This document shows, one piece after another, positions 41,759 to 50,376 of a DNA stretch of 64,000 bases. A model generated the notes under the pieces. It made no database searches, was not told where the DNA came from, and saw only the letters and a list, made by a program, of their open reading frames with translations. The first letter of the stretch is position 1. Each line of letters starts with the position of its first letter. The position numbers were made by a program, and so were the translations under genes. Origin of the DNA: Flavobacteriales bacterium (GTDB taxonomy: Bacteria; Bacteroidota; Bacteroidia; CAIKAF01); the NCBI GenBank assembly GCA_018401695.1, contig JAGYKD010000001.1:536016-600015 (forward strand), given 5' to 3'.

Positions 41759-43288
41759 TTAAAAAAGTTGATAGACCAGGTTCAGGTTGGCCGCAAAAAA
41801 TACGGGGCGCATTTGCGTGTCGGAGGTATTGCTCCAATCGGTGAGGCTATAACTTAGGCTGGGCTCAAAGCCAAAGGACCAGTGCCTGCCCGGAGTTACA
41901 TGGAAACCGGCACCAAGTCGTGCCGCCAAATGCACATCGCGGATGCCCGAGGTGCGTCCAATTTCAATGGCCGAACGATTGTTTTCGGCAAACACGCGGT
42001 TGCTTACCAAAACGCCCGGTTCTAGCGCTACAGAAGAAGTGAAGCGTACCAAGCCATGGCCCAACTCGGTCCGTATTCCTATTGGCACGGAAACCAAGGC
42101 AAACTCTTGCACCAAACGCTCCATGGGTTCGCTCATTACCTGATCTACAGACAAGTAGGGGTCACTGCCCTGCACGCTGTTGTTGTCTATGGAAGCTGTT
42201 AGTCCCTCCACCATACCCGCCGAAGTTACCACGGGAGCCGAGCCTCCCATACCTTTTCCTGTGGGTAAGCTTTGCAATTGACTTCTTGGGGTAAAATGTC
42301 CAAAACGCTGGTATTGAACACCGCTAAACACCGCTAAATTTCGACCTACAAACTTCCCAGATTGCATGCCGATTCTCAAGCCATTGATGGGTTGTTCTCT
42401 AAAGCCCATATTCGGTCCAAACAAAGGAGCAGCAGCCGGTTTATCGACTGGGCTTGCATTTTGCCAGACATATAAGGGGCCTGCATGAGCCTGCAGGTAC
42501 CAGCTTTGGGAAACAGGACTAAGGCTCTTAAGCGCAATTCGTTCCACAGGCTCTATTTCCTGATTTACAGAAAGATTTTGGAGGGCCCAATCCAGAACTC
42601 CTGAAGCCAATAATTTCGATTCTTGAGGGATAAGGTCGACAGGCTGGAGAAGCACTCGTTTGTTTTCATGTTCCCCATTCATAAAGGCCAAGCTTGGCTT
42701 GTCGGCTATGGTATTGGACAAAGCCGGTGTTTGATCCGAAGATGGGGTCGCTGACCGACCATTTACCTTATTTTGGCGGGCAGAAGCCAAAGGTTCAGAA
42801 GGAGCGGTAGCCATGCCCTGCTGTGAGGATTTCTTTGGAGTTACCTGGGCGTGTAAAGCAGGGGGCGCCCCACCGGCTAAGGATTTTGAGGCTTTGGCAT
42901 GAGAAGAAACCTCTGGGGAAGTAGTGCTTATGGGATCTGGCAGTCCAGCAAAAGGTCTTGAGCCGCCATTGTTGCCATCGATTCCCGGGCGAGCCAAATA
43001 ACCTGCCATAAAGGCGAGGATAACCGTTGCCACCATGCCGGAACTATACCACCAGGCCAAAGCACGGCGACGACGCCTGCGGTCCATGCGGGCTTGCAAG
43101 TCCTGTTTTACCCAATAGCCCGGAATTTCTATATGCCTTTCAGCGGCACGCTTAAACATCAGGTCAACCGGGTGGTGGGATTCGTCCATCCGCTCCATAA
43201 GCCTACCGAAAGAACCTTGAGGCGGATGTACCTCATGTCCTTGAAGTCCTTGGGCAAACAAACGATCTATGGAAGCATGCTCTTTCAC
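41759..43288 (-). CDS. Anti-sigma-like transmembrane protein with outer-membrane-type C-terminus
   Basis: A 509-residue protein starting with GTG. Residues 1-75 are soluble (DRLFAQGLQGHEVHPPQGSF...DLQARMDRRRRRRAL), followed by one transmembrane helix (WWYSSGMVATVILAFMAGYL), a low-complexity linker and a C-terminal part that looks like outer-membrane beta strands ending YQLF. The order sigma factor-then-this gene is common for Bacteroidetes ECF sigma/anti-sigma pairs, so it may control the sigma factor from the inner membrane. How the C-terminal strands fit is unclear. Confidence 0.6.
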   Translation of the reverse strand: MKEHASIDRLFAQGLQGHEVHPPQGSFGRLMERMDESHHPVDLMFKRAAERHIEIPGYWVKQDLQARMDRRRRRRALAWWYSSGMVATVILAFMAGYLARPGIDGNNGGSRPFAGLPDPISTTSPEVSSHAKASKSLAGGAPPALHAQVTPKKSSQQGMATAPSEPLASARQNKVNGRSATPSSDQTPALSNTIADKPSLAFMNGEHENKRVLLQPVDLIPQESKLLASGVLDWALQNLSVNQEIEPVERIALKSLSPVSQSWYLQAHAGPLYVWQNASPVDKPAAAPLFGPNMGFREQPINGLRIGMQSGKFVGRNLAVFSGVQYQRFGHFTPRSQLQSLPTGKGMGGSAPVVTSAGMVEGLTASIDNNSVQGSDPYLSVDQVMSEPMERLVQEFALVSVPIGIRTELGHGLVRFTSSVALEPGVLVSNRVFAENNRSAIEIGRTSGIRDVHLAARLGAGFHVTPGRHWSFGFEPSLSYSLTDWSNTSDTQMRPVFFAANLNLVYQLF

Positions 43289-43849
43289 TTATCCACCTAT
43301 TTTAGTTGCTACTTTCCTTCTGGAGTGCATGGTTTTTACTTTTTGTTGCAGGGTTTGCCTGGCTCTGGCCAATTGAGATTTTGAAGTTCCTTCAGAAATG
43401 CCCAGTTGTTCTGAAATTTCTTTGTGGGAATAGCCTTCAATGGCGTACAAGTTAAACACTACCCGGTAGCCGGTGGGCAGGCTACGTACCAAATCCATGA
43501 GTTCTTTGGCCGAAATATGGGCCTCAACGCTATATAAGTCGGGCAAGTCGCCGGCCACATCGTGAATTTCGCCTACCGGATACAGTTGATTCTTTTTTCG
43601 AAACCGCTCCAGAGCGGTGTTTACCATAATGCGACGCACCCAGCCCTCAAACGAGCCTTCGAATTTAAAACTTTGGATATTTTGGTACACTTTGATAAAG
43701 CCATCTTGGAGCATGTCTTCGGCTTCGGATGCATCACGGGCATAACGTAGACACACCGCATACATAAGGCCGCTAAGCCACTCGTACAAGGCCGATTGGG
43801 CATGGCGCTCGCCGCGCTGGCAGCCTATGATGATGTCATTTACTTCCAT
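43289..43849 (-). CDS. ECF-family RNA polymerase sigma factor
   Basis: A 186-residue sigma-70 family protein. Region 2 has LMYAVCLRYARDASEAEDML then QDGFIKVYQNIQSFKFEGSF, and region 4 has LPTGYRVVFNLYAIEGYSHK then EISEQLGISEGTSKSQLARA. It directs RNA polymerase to a stress or surface-related regulon. The likely anti-sigma partner follows with no gap. The Kazal lipoprotein gene upstream overlaps its start by 14 bp, which suggests one transcript. Confidence 0.93.
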   Translation of the reverse strand: MEVNDIIIGCQRGERHAQSALYEWLSGLMYAVCLRYARDASEAEDMLQDGFIKVYQNIQSFKFEGSFEGWVRRIMVNTALERFRKKNQLYPVGEIHDVAGDLPDLYSVEAHISAKELMDLVRSLPTGYRVVFNLYAIEGYSHKEISEQLGISEGTSKSQLARARQTLQQKVKTMHSRRKVATKIGG

Positions 43850-44090
43850 GCTCCGTTGAATCCGGACAAGCTCCTTGGGTAAATCGTAAAATTCCGGCGG
43901 CTTCGGCCATGCAATCGTTGCTGTAAGTCAAACCATCGCAGCCACATACCGGCTCGTAGATTTGTGGACACATCAAACCCAAGTCAGGAGCGCCTTGGCA
44001 CTTTTCTTCTTTGGCCCCGCTTCCCTCACTGCTTTTGCAAGCAATTAAACAAACGAAGGACACACACAAACTCCAAAGCTTTAATTTCAT
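43836..44090 (-). CDS. Kazal-domain lipoprotein
   Basis: An 84-residue lipoprotein (lipobox CLIAC). The mature part has one Kazal-type fold: CQGAPDLGLMCPQIYEPVCG then CDGLTYSNDCMAEAAGILRF, with six cysteines in the usual order. Kazal domains inhibit serine proteases, so it may protect the cell surface. It overlaps the sigma factor gene on the same strand. The 81-bp gap to the divergent cyclase gene must hold both promoters. Confidence 0.9.
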   Translation of the reverse strand: MKLKLWSLCVSFVCLIACKSSEGSGAKEEKCQGAPDLGLMCPQIYEPVCGCDGLTYSNDCMAEAAGILRFTQGACPDSTEHGSK

Positions 44091-44171
44091 TCCATTAATT
44101 TAGATGCTGAAGGCAGGCAAAGCGTTGCCTCCATTAGCGTAATTTACAAAATATTTGCCAAACCCTTAGCT

Positions 44172-44933
44172 ATGAAGCTTAAATGCAGTCTACACTGGAA
44201 CGGTATAAATTACCACGCCAGCCTCCATAAGGGAGTTTCTCTTACCATTCCCATAGCCCCGGGCAAACATCCAAGAGCATGGTTTTCGTCCCCTTTCTCT
44301 ATAGAACCTGTGGTTATAGGCGACTGGGTGGGAGAAGTAAGTCGGGGCGCTCCCGTAAATTTTAGAAACGTACACTTAAATCCGCACGGCCACGGCACCC
44401 ACACCGAAAGCCTGGCACACATTAGCCAAACGCCTCTGGCTGCTTGTGAGGCCGTACCAAACCCGTGGATAATTGCCTGCCTTTGCTCGGTGGAGCCAAA
44501 ACACATAGACGGCGACAGCATCATCCTCCCCGAACAACTGCAAGAAAAGTGGCAAAAGGCACAGGCCTTGGTTATTCGAACCCTGCCCAACCATCTCGAC
44601 AAACAAACCCAGGACTATTCCGGCACAAACCCATGCTATTTGCATCCCGATTGCGGTCCTTGGCTGGTGCAACATGAAGTGGAACACCTGTTGCTGGACT
44701 TACCTTCCGTGGACCGAGAACAAGACCAAGGTTTGCTTAGCGTGCACCATAGCTTTTGGGGAGTCCCACAAAAACCTAGAAGCCACTGCAGCATCACCGA
44801 AATGATTTTTGTGCCCGACCATTTACCCGACGGCCTTTACCTGCTTCACCTGCCGGTACTCCCTTGGCAAAACGATGCAGCACCCTCCATGCCCTGTTTG
44901 TTCCCGCTTGAACCCCACAGCCATGGAAATTGA
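44172..44933 (+). CDS. Cyclase-family metal hydrolase (kynurenine formamidase-like)
   Basis: A 253-residue protein. The hallmark motif HGHGTHTESLAHIS supplies His residues of the metal site, and later DCGPWLVQHEVEHLLLDLPS and HHSFWGV complete the fold seen in the cyclase/KynB family. It could hydrolyse a formamide or related bond. The kyn neighbours are absent, so the substrate is open. The next gene overlaps by 11 bp, pointing to an operon. Confidence 0.88.
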   Translation: MKLKCSLHWNGINYHASLHKGVSLTIPIAPGKHPRAWFSSPFSIEPVVIGDWVGEVSRGAPVNFRNVHLNPHGHGTHTESLAHISQTPLAACEAVPNPWIIACLCSVEPKHIDGDSIILPEQLQEKWQKAQALVIRTLPNHLDKQTQDYSGTNPCYLHPDCGPWLVQHEVEHLLLDLPSVDREQDQGLLSVHHSFWGVPQKPRSHCSITEMIFVPDHLPDGLYLLHLPVLPWQNDAAPSMPCLFPLEPHSHGN

Positions 44934-45300
44934 CGAACTCAGAACTTTTTGCCTTAGCTTGCCGGAAACGGAGGAGTCTTTTCCCTTTGACCAAGGTACC
45001 TTGGTGTTTAAAGTGGCAGGCAAAATGTTTGCGGCTCTAGACATTGAATGGATTGATAAAACCGTAAACCTAAAATGCCATCCGGAATTGGCCCTTCGCT
45101 ACCGCAACGAGTACCCTGAGCTGGTAAAGCCCGGATACCACATGAACAAAAAACACTGGAACACCGTGGCCATTACCGAGTTGCCTAAAGCGCATTTGGC
45201 CGAACATATGGTGCGACACTCCTACGAATTGGTAGTGAGCAAACTGCCTAAATCGCTAAGGCAAGCCATTCAAAAACAATACCTGCATCCCGATCCTTAA
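44923..45300 (+). CDS. MmcQ/YjbR-family protein
   Basis: A 125-residue protein from the ATG at 44923 (MEIDELRTFCLSLPETEESF); the ORF track's longer form starts inside the cyclase. The motifs FDQGTLVFKVAGKMFAAL, VNLKCHPELALRYR and VKPGYHMNKKHWNTVAI are typical of the MmcQ/YjbR (CyaY-like fold) family, sometimes called DNA-binding, with unknown function. It overlaps the cyclase 3' end. Followed after 30 bp by a secreted-protein gene. Confidence 0.9.
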   Translation: MEIDELRTFCLSLPETEESFPFDQGTLVFKVAGKMFAALDIEWIDKTVNLKCHPELALRYRNEYPELVKPGYHMNKKHWNTVAITELPKAHLAEHMVRHSYELVVSKLPKSLRQAIQKQYLHPDP

Positions 45301-45330
45301 CTTTGGTACCATTATTGCCTAACAAAACCT

Positions 45331-45843
45331 ATGAGACATCTAATTTTCCTTGCTTTTTTGGCCTTTTCCGTATCCGCTTCTGCCCAAGAGCCCGAACTTT
45401 CTGATTGCGCCTGTTGCAGTGCGGTACACCGCATTTTTGAACCCTTGGAAGGGGAATGGACCCTCCGTGCCCTCGAAGGCCCGGATGTCAGCGGCACGGC
45501 CACTTGGTCGCAAAGCCTCAACGGTTGTGCCTGGTCGCTCAAACTTGCCATCCCCGGCGCCCACAGCCTGTGGAACCTAAGTTTCCAAAAAAACCAATTA
45601 CGCTGGATGGCTTTGGTCTCTACCGCCCTAGGCGATACCGAACTTTTGGAAGGCGCCAAACTCGACAACCGAAGCATTGTATTTATAGGAGCTTACCTAC
45701 CCGACGGCAAAGGAGGCCTCTACGCCAATCGCTGGCGCATGCTGCTTAAAGAAAACCAATGGGAGCTGCACCAAGAAACGGCGCGTGCCGATGGCAGCCT
45801 TTGGATGCTGCAGCGCAGTTGGCTTATGGAAAAACCCGATTAA
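45331..45843 (+). CDS. Small secreted protein, DUF1579-like
   Basis: A 170-residue protein with signal peptide MRHLIFLAFLAFSVSASAQ. The mature part, RIFEPLEGEWTLRALEGPDV then SGTATWSQSLNGCAWSLKLA and YANRWRMLLKENQWELHQET, looks like a lipocalin-type beta-barrel of the DUF1579 kind. Three cysteines (DCACC) follow the signal. Role unknown. Third in a likely operon with the cyclase and MmcQ/YjbR genes. The REP array 1 begins right after its stop codon. Confidence 0.7.
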   Translation: MRHLIFLAFLAFSVSASAQEPELSDCACCSAVHRIFEPLEGEWTLRALEGPDVSGTATWSQSLNGCAWSLKLAIPGAHSLWNLSFQKNQLRWMALVSTALGDTELLEGAKLDNRSIVFIGAYLPDGKGGLYANRWRMLLKENQWELHQETARADGSLWMLQRSWLMEKPD

Positions 45844-45851
45844 CAATACAA

Positions 45852-46110
45852 AGGTTACGCTCCTGCGGAGCTGTGTTTGCTCGGTACAAAGGCTGCGCTC
45901 CTGCGGAGCTGTGCTCAATGGAGCTATTTCCAAAGGGACACGTCGTTCGGTGACCATGTGCAACAGCTCCGTAGGAGCGAAACCTTTGCAGCTCCGTAGG
46001 AGCGACACCCCTGCCAGCTCCGTAGGAGCGAAACCCCTGCCAGCTCCGTAGGAGCGAAACCTTTGCAGCTCCGTAGGAGCGACACCCCTGCCAGCTCCGT
46101 AGGAGCGAAA
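45852..46110. repeat. REP array 1 (GCTCCGTAGGAGC units)
   Basis: After a 95-bp leader-like segment with GCTCCTGCGGAGC palindromes and the text CAAAGGGACACGTCGTTCGG come six GCTCCGTAGGAGC units, spaced by CGAAACCTTTGCA or CGAAACCCCTGCCA. The same leader-like segment begins REP array 2 at 47787. ORFs on both strands here (APTELQRFRSYGAG type) are translations of the repeat. The array ends next to the stop codon of the WG-repeat gene. Confidence 0.9.
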
Positions 46111-46111
46111 C

Positions 46112-47137
46112 CTAGTCCTGCTTAAAATAGGGATAGGGCAAATCGTCCGTTGTTTCATAACGGAATTCGCTTTTTTCGGTGCCATGGAGCCAATCTACCC
46201 AGCCCCATTTTCCATTTTTTTTCATGGCCAATTTTGAAACACCATCGGCACTAAAGCGCTTGTAATCTTCGTAGGCGCAGGGCAGCGTTTGGTGGGTGTC
46301 GGCTCCGTAACTCCAATAAGACAAATAAATACCCACATTCCCGCTATTATATACTGCCGTATACATGCCATTGAACGGAAAGAAACGTAGGCTGTCGTAA
46401 TCCATAGGAATTAAAGTTTGTATTTCTGATCCTCCATATTGAAACATCCCCCACTTTCCGGTGACTTTATGCCTTGCTTTAAACACACCGTCTCCGTTGC
46501 CTCCGTCAAAAAACACCAAATCTGCCTCCAAGGCCGATTTAATTTCCGGGAGTATCGATTGCATCCATGAGTCAAAATACACCAACGGAACCTCCTCTGC
46601 TTGCGCATATACAGGTTCTATGAGCCAAGTTTGAGTAAACCAATCCAGCAAGCCCCAGGCATTTCCCTGTTTTGCCTTTACATAGTCTTCGCCATCTTCC
46701 TGCATATGTTGCAACGCATCAAACCGGCAGTCTATGCGTTCCGCGGCATCGTGCACCTCCGAGGGCAACAAAAACAAACCATATTTGCCGTCTTTTTTTA
46801 CCAGTACAAAACGCTCCATACCGCAGAAAAAGCCTAAAGAATCATATTCGGCCGGAGCCAAGGTATCCACGCGCTCCAGCCGACCTTCGTAGTGATGAAT
46901 AACAAATAAGCCCCAGCGCTTACTGCCTTTAGGCCTCACCAAGGCTTGGCCTTCACAAGCTTCCGGCCCCCATTGCACTTCTTTGGCCTTAAGTTGACGT
47001 AAAAAGTCGCGCCCTTCAGGCCCTTGAGCACTCAAGCTATCCCAAACCATCAAACCCAAAAGAAAGGTCAACACAAAAAACCAGGGGCGATTAAAACCCT
47101 CACAATCGCTCCACACACAGGCACTCTTGCTTCTCAT
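46112..47137 (-). CDS. WG-repeat protein
   Basis: A 341-residue protein with an N-terminal membrane or signal segment (PWFFVLTFLLGLMVWDSLSAQ). Four or more WG-type repeats are visible: SKRWGLFVIHH, KDGKYGLFLLP, QGNAWGLLDWF, TGKWGMFQYGG and NGKWGWVDWLH. WG repeats form beta-propeller-like or solenoid structures of unclear function in Bacteroidetes surface proteins. Single gene; the REP array 1 lies just after its stop codon on the transcribed strand. Confidence 0.8.
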   Translation of the reverse strand: MRSKSACVWSDCEGFNRPWFFVLTFLLGLMVWDSLSAQGPEGRDFLRQLKAKEVQWGPEACEGQALVRPKGSKRWGLFVIHHYEGRLERVDTLAPAEYDSLGFFCGMERFVLVKKDGKYGLFLLPSEVHDAAERIDCRFDALQHMQEDGEDYVKAKQGNAWGLLDWFTQTWLIEPVYAQAEEVPLVYFDSWMQSILPEIKSALEADLVFFDGGNGDGVFKARHKVTGKWGMFQYGGSEIQTLIPMDYDSLRFFPFNGMYTAVYNSGNVGIYLSYWSYGADTHQTLPCAYEDYKRFSADGVSKLAMKKNGKWGWVDWLHGTEKSEFRYETTDDLPYPYFKQD

Positions 47138-47301
47138 ACTTACTGCATTTTTTTATCCCCAAGCCAACCCCATTAGAATAAACTATTTATTCCCGATTAT
47201 ATTTTACCGACACATACTACCCTTCCCCTGCTTTCGTTTTATGGGTGACAAAAGTCATAGACACCCAAAAAAAAGAAGCTAACTTGCCTAAAATTCAAAT
47301 C

Positions 47302-47727
47302 ATGAAGAAGCTAGTTTTCCCCATCCTTGCTCTTGTGGCCCTCAGCGCCTGCTCCGACGACAACAATAAAGCGGAATTGGAAAGTTTTGCTCAGGACGGA
47401 GAATGGGTCATAAGCAAGCTCATCGATTCCGGAACCGACGAATCCTCCTATTTTGTGGATTACCGCTTCACCTTCGAATCCGGCGGCACGCTTAAAGCCA
47501 GCAGCTCAAGCGACACCATAACAGGCACTTGGTCGGTAACCAACGACGACAGCAGCGACGACAGCAACAGCAGCAACGATCTGGACTTCCTAATTTCCTT
47601 TAACCAGCCTTTCCCTTGGGACGAATTAAACGACGACTGGGACGTACAAAGCTTTAGCAACACCCAAATAGCACTGGTAGATGAAAGCAGCGACGGCGAT
47701 AACGACGAGCTGACCTTTAGCAGATAA
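47302..47727 (+). CDS. Acidic lipoprotein, distant relative of the 31758 family
   Basis: From the ATG at 47302 the protein has 141 residues, with lipobox VALSACSDD; the ORF track starts 19 codons too early. The mature part is acidic and Ser/Asp-rich (TNDDSSDDSNSSNDLDFLIS). The order DGEWVISKLIDSG, YRFTFESGGTLKAS and TGTWSV echoes the DGPW...WTFSEGGTF...GTYTF order of 31758-32150, so it may be a diverged lipocalin-like relative. Function unknown. Confidence 0.75.
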   Translation: MKKLVFPILALVALSACSDDNNKAELESFAQDGEWVISKLIDSGTDESSYFVDYRFTFESGGTLKASSSSDTITGTWSVTNDDSSDDSNSSNDLDFLISFNQPFPWDELNDDWDVQSFSNTQIALVDESSDGDNDELTFSR

Positions 47728-47786
47728 GCTTTAGCTTAAAGAGGCTGTTTTTGGGCTTGGGCCCCGGTTCCAAAGCACAATCCTTT

Positions 47787-48359
47787 ACTCGGTACAAAGG
47801 CTGCGCTCCTGCGGAGCTGTGCTCAATGGAGCTATTTCCAAAGGGACACGTCGTTCGGTGACCATGTGCAACAGCTCCGCAGGAGCGACACCTTTGCAGC
47901 TCCGTAGGTGCGACATCCCTGCCAGCTCCGTAGGAGCGAAACCTTTGCAGCTCCATAGGAGCGAAACCCCTGCCAGCTCCGTAGGAGCGAAACCTTTGCA
48001 GCTCCGTAGGAGCGAAACCCCTGCCAGCTCCGTAGGAGCGCGAAACCTTTGCAGCTCCGTAGGAGCGAAACCCCTGCCAGCTCCGTAGGAGCGACACCTT
48101 TGCAGCTCCGTAGGAGCGAAACCCCTGCCAGCTCCGTAGGAGCGAAACCTTTGCAGCTCCATAGGAGCGAAACCCCTGCCAGCTCCGTAGGAGCGAAACC
48201 TTTGCAGCTCCATAGGAGCGAAACCCCTGCCAGCTCCGTAGGAGCGAAACCTTTGCAGCTCCATAGGAGCGAAACCCCTGCCAGCTCCGTAGGAGCGAAA
48301 CCTTTGCAGCTCCATAGGAGCGAAACCCCTGCCAGCTCCGTAGGAGCGAAACCTTAGTT
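47787..48359. repeat. REP array 2 (19 GCTCC-GGAGC units)
   Basis: The same leader-like segment as array 1 is followed by about 19 units. They alternate strictly between CCTTTGCA-type and CCCCTGCCA-type spacers, so the true period is about 51 bp; many of the second type carry GCTCCATAGGAGC. The array ends 6 bp before the stop codon of the REP-associated transposase. All ORFs over it are artefacts. Confidence 0.93.
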
Positions 48360-48364
48360 ATCTC

Positions 48365-48826
48365 TCAGTCGAACCAGTCAAATAAATATTGTTCGTCATA
48401 ATCAACATGGAAAATGTTTAAAAAATGAATGTACTCTTTCTTAAAGGTTCTTTTTCGATGATTTTCCGGTTGATTCAAAATGTACTTAACCACCCTATCC
48501 AATTCGCTTTTGGCATAGCTGAATGCCCCAAAACCTTCCTGCCATTGGAATTTGGAATTGGTGTATTGATGGTCGTTTATCCATTTGGAAGAATTCGATT
48601 TGATATCTCTTACTAAATCGGATAGGGATTGTGCAGGGTGAAGGCCTACCAAAATATGGCAGTGGTCCGGCATGCAATAAATTGCAAGTAGCTTATGCTT
48701 GTTGTTCTGAATGATTCCGGTCATGTATTTTTCAAGCGGCTCCCGAAAATCTTCATGTATCATCGACCTCCGGTATTTTACCGCACATACAATTTGAACC
48801 AACAATTGCGTATAAGTATTCCCCAT
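48365..48826 (-). CDS. REP-associated tyrosine transposase (RAYT, Y1_Tnp)
   Basis: From the ATG at 48826 (MGNTYTQLLVQIVCAVKYRR) the protein has 153 residues; the ORF track's extra 25 residues translate the MITE end. The HUH motif is in YCMPDHCHILVGLHP (HxH), and the nucleophile Tyr is likely in FGAFSYAKSELDRVVKYILN. The fold matches IS200/IS605-like TnpA domains. RAYTs nick and move REP palindromes. It lies between REP array 2 and a MITE, so it is the best candidate for spreading the GCTCCGTAGGAGC repeats. Confidence 0.88.
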   Translation of the reverse strand: MGNTYTQLLVQIVCAVKYRRSMIHEDFREPLEKYMTGIIQNNKHKLLAIYCMPDHCHILVGLHPAQSLSDLVRDIKSNSSKWINDHQYTNSKFQWQEGFGAFSYAKSELDRVVKYILNQPENHRKRTFKKEYIHFLNIFHVDYDEQYLFDWFD

Positions 48827-48875
48827 CGTTCTTTGTTTCGTTGTTAATCTAATGAAATTGCGCTTCCAAGAAACA

Positions 48876-49021
48876 AGACCCTCGACGCGTTGTGTTTTCA
48901 AGACAAAGTCCCTGACCGGAGCGCCAGGTTTTTAATCCTGACTCAAAGATGCTGACCTCAGCGTCAGTAAAGAGGGACAGGAACAAAATCACCGCTAGAA
49001 TAGCAAGGCGTCAACGGTCTC
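48876..49021. mobile_element. MITE-like element, copy 1 (146 bp)
   Basis: The element is bounded by inverted ends: AGACCCTCGACGCGTTGTG on the left and, reversed, GGAGACCGTTGACGCCTTGC on the right. Internal CCTGAC/GTCAGG motifs resemble copy 2 at 51940-52082. No coding capacity. It lies just upstream of the RAYT start. Confidence 0.8.
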
Positions 49022-49065
49022 CAAACGGCATTTTATTGCGTCTGCTTTCACCTGCACCGAGCAGC

Positions 49066-50184
49066 CTATTGCTTCTCAAACTCCAACACGCTCAGCAAAG
49101 GAGAAAAAGTAGCGGTTCCGGTAAATTGCGCAGGGCCGCAACGCATTTGATTGTTGTTCAAATAATACACCCCCTGAGCAGGAATGGAAACACCACTGTT
49201 GTGACTGCATGAGCTTCCTTCCAATTCAATACTGTTTCCCGCAGAAAGCCAAAGATTATAATCTTCAAAATACACTTGGTCTCTATAACGCAGGTGCGTA
49301 CCATTGAGCTTTATCCCGGAGCCGTTGCAACAGCTGCCCATTTGCAAATCCCAACGGGTATAGGTTCCTGTTGTGTCGCCGGTGCATGGATTGGGTTGAG
49401 CAGGAGAGGCCTGAATGGTTTGAGTACTATGACTTTGTACTTGTTGTATCTGACTATTGCCCATTATTTTGGCAAGCTTCCACTGTCGGTTGCCAGGTAC
49501 CGTTTGGATTCCATCGCTTGCCGAAAAGGTATGCACTTGCACAAAGCTCAGACTGCTTTGAGGATTGGCAGTCGCATCAAATTCCAACACATTTACCCAA
49601 CGACTAACGCGCACCACAGCTCCGGGAATTGCCGAAGTGCCACATTGCCTCACATCCGGGGTGCAGTCATTATAATTTTCATTAAAAATAGTGCCGCAAT
49701 TGCCACAACTGCCGGTAGGTTGCTGCACGACTGGAATGGAATAACAAGGGGCACTATGTCCCACTTGCAAACTGTCTCCGGCCTTAAGCCACAAAGGCGC
49801 TTTGAGTCTAACCAAACTGGTGGACTGGTAATTTTCCAAAGCTGCTTCTTGCCCGTTAATGTAAATAGCTGCGTATCTGGAACTGCAATCCGACCAAGAA
49901 TAGCTGCGCATCTCCCGATTGTTGCAGGAGCTGTTGGCACAACCATTGCAGGCATCGGGCGTACTGGCATTGCCTCTGGGATAACTCACCGAAACCGAAG
50001 ATCGATAGGGCTTGGTTTCATCGATCACAGCAATGACCTTCCAGACCTTTCCCGAAGGTACGGTAACTGAGCCGCTGTCGCTGTTAAACAAGAGCACCCG
50101 GCTAAACTCCAAAGACTGGGTCTGTCCGTACCCTATTTTCGCAGCCGAGCAAAAGAGCATCAAAGAAATCAGGCTTACTTTCAT
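49066..50184 (-). CDS. Secreted cysteine-rich surface protein
   Basis: From the ATG at 50184 (MKVSLISLMLFCSAAKIGYG) the protein has 372 residues with a signal peptide; the ORF track's first 46 residues translate a REP palindrome and are spurious. Two similar halves are visible, each with a strand like VTVPSGKVWKVIAVIDE / QTVPGNRQWKLAKIMGN, then CNGCANSSCNN, SCGNCGTIF and GSCCNGSGIKLNG. It ends SVLEFEKQ. Fold and function are unknown; it is likely exported. A REP pair precedes it. Confidence 0.65.
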   Translation of the reverse strand: MKVSLISLMLFCSAAKIGYGQTQSLEFSRVLLFNSDSGSVTVPSGKVWKVIAVIDETKPYRSSVSVSYPRGNASTPDACNGCANSSCNNREMRSYSWSDCSSRYAAIYINGQEAALENYQSTSLVRLKAPLWLKAGDSLQVGHSAPCYSIPVVQQPTGSCGNCGTIFNENYNDCTPDVRQCGTSAIPGAVVRVSRWVNVLEFDATANPQSSLSFVQVHTFSASDGIQTVPGNRQWKLAKIMGNSQIQQVQSHSTQTIQASPAQPNPCTGDTTGTYTRWDLQMGSCCNGSGIKLNGTHLRYRDQVYFEDYNLWLSAGNSIELEGSSCSHNSGVSIPAQGVYYLNNNQMRCGPAQFTGTATFSPLLSVLEFEKQ

Positions 50185-50253
50185 ATAGTAAAAATACAAA
50201 AAGAGCTTTGACTTAAAATCCTCCGGCAAAAGCATAGAAATTGCCGCCCCCCT

Positions 50254-50300
50254 AGCTCCGCAGGAGCGCAACCCGTGCCAAATCCTTAGGAGCGCAACCG
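50254..50300. repeat. Two isolated REP-like palindromes
   Basis: GCTCCGCAGGAGC followed by a degenerate unit (CCTTAGGAGC) with the same CGCAACC spacing as in the REP arrays. It lies in the gap between the divergent genes at 50184 and 50377. Confidence 0.6.
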
Positions 50301-50376
50301 TTGTTCGCCCTTCAAGTTTCAAAAATTAAACCTTTGAACCATGGCGAAGTCTAAAGATTAAACAGTAACTTTCAAC

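Noticed and set aside
45697-48357. Repeat proteins with APTELQRFRSYGAG on both strands
   Set aside because: They translate the GCTCCGTAGGAGC arrays; open frames follow from the repeat sequence.
48827-48901. 25-residue N-terminal extension of the RAYT
   Set aside because: KTQRVEGLV is the MITE terminus; the family starts at MGNTYTQ (48826).
50185-50322. 46-residue N-terminal extension of the secreted protein
   Set aside because: ALLRIWHGLRSCGARG translates REP palindromes; the signal peptide begins at 50184.
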